Assembly (NCBI GenBank): GCA_028284105.1
Contig: JANQSK010000460.1
Coordinates: 1 to 5,522 of the forward strand
DNA from: Anaerolineae bacterium
GTDB taxonomy: Bacteria > Chloroflexota > Anaerolineae > Promineifilales > Promineifilaceae
Direction of reading: 5' to 3'
Length of the DNA stretch: 5,522 nt
Below, piece after piece: positions 5,511 to 5,522 of this stretch. The translations under genes and the position numbers were made by a program. The notes under the pieces were generated by a model. That model saw nothing but the letters and a program-made list of their open reading frames with translations. It made no database searches and had not been told where the DNA came from. The number at the start of each line of letters is the position of its first letter. Position 1 is the first letter of the stretch.

Positions 5511-5522
5511 TATTATTTCTTA

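Noticed and set aside
1..5522. CRISPR array, tRNA, rRNA, insertion sequence, transposase or attachment sites
   Set aside because: No regularly spaced repeats, no tRNA- or rRNA-like sequence, no transposase-like ORF and no convincing terminal inverted repeats were seen. The CHAT gene is therefore not supported here as part of a CRISPR system.

Overview
The window (about 40% GC by eye) looks like bacterial chromosome. A TPR-CHAT protease, small exported beta-rich proteins and a family 5 solute-binding protein of a divergent type together suggest a filamentous Chloroflexota (Anaerolineae-like) organism. That placement is a tentative inference, because no rRNA or other marker gene is present.

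Layout. The left edge (3-620, +) holds the middle part of a peptide/oligopeptide ABC-transporter solute-binding protein. It runs in from outside the window and stops far too early, so it is probably a truncated remnant. A very good Shine-Dalgarno directly after its stop leads into a reading frame of only 19 codons (636-695), so the original plus-strand operon appears broken here. From about 700 to the right edge every supported gene is on the minus strand. In transcription order, from right to left, these are: a large cytoplasmic TPR-CHAT caspase-like protease (5376-2560); an exported 180-aa protein (2446-1904) followed by a strong hairpin terminator; an exported 173-aa paralogue (1739-1218) followed by its own terminator; and an unrelated 118-aa exported or membrane-anchored Cys-containing protein (1060-704).

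The most interesting feature is the pair of small exported proteins. They have diverged through most of their length but share a central block, SNTQC-x4-C, and an identical C-terminal tail, C-x2-GICRPPGA, ending exactly at the stop codon. Seven of the nine identical residues in the tail are encoded by different synonymous codons, so the tail is held by selection on the protein and is not the result of recent DNA duplication. A TPR-CHAT protease with an intact His/Cys pair lies directly upstream on the same strand, with no terminator between it and the first tailed protein. This suggests a protease or signalling module with dedicated tail-bearing partners. The functional link is inference, and the predicted compartments (cytoplasmic protease, exported partners) are a real difficulty for it.

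At the DNA level, the palindrome AACGGCCGTT or its core occurs four times in 5.5 kb, in coding and intergenic DNA and in more than one reading frame. That suggests a genome-wide repeated word. A third hairpin at the right edge suggests that another minus-strand gene, possibly a further member of the tailed family, ends just outside the window.
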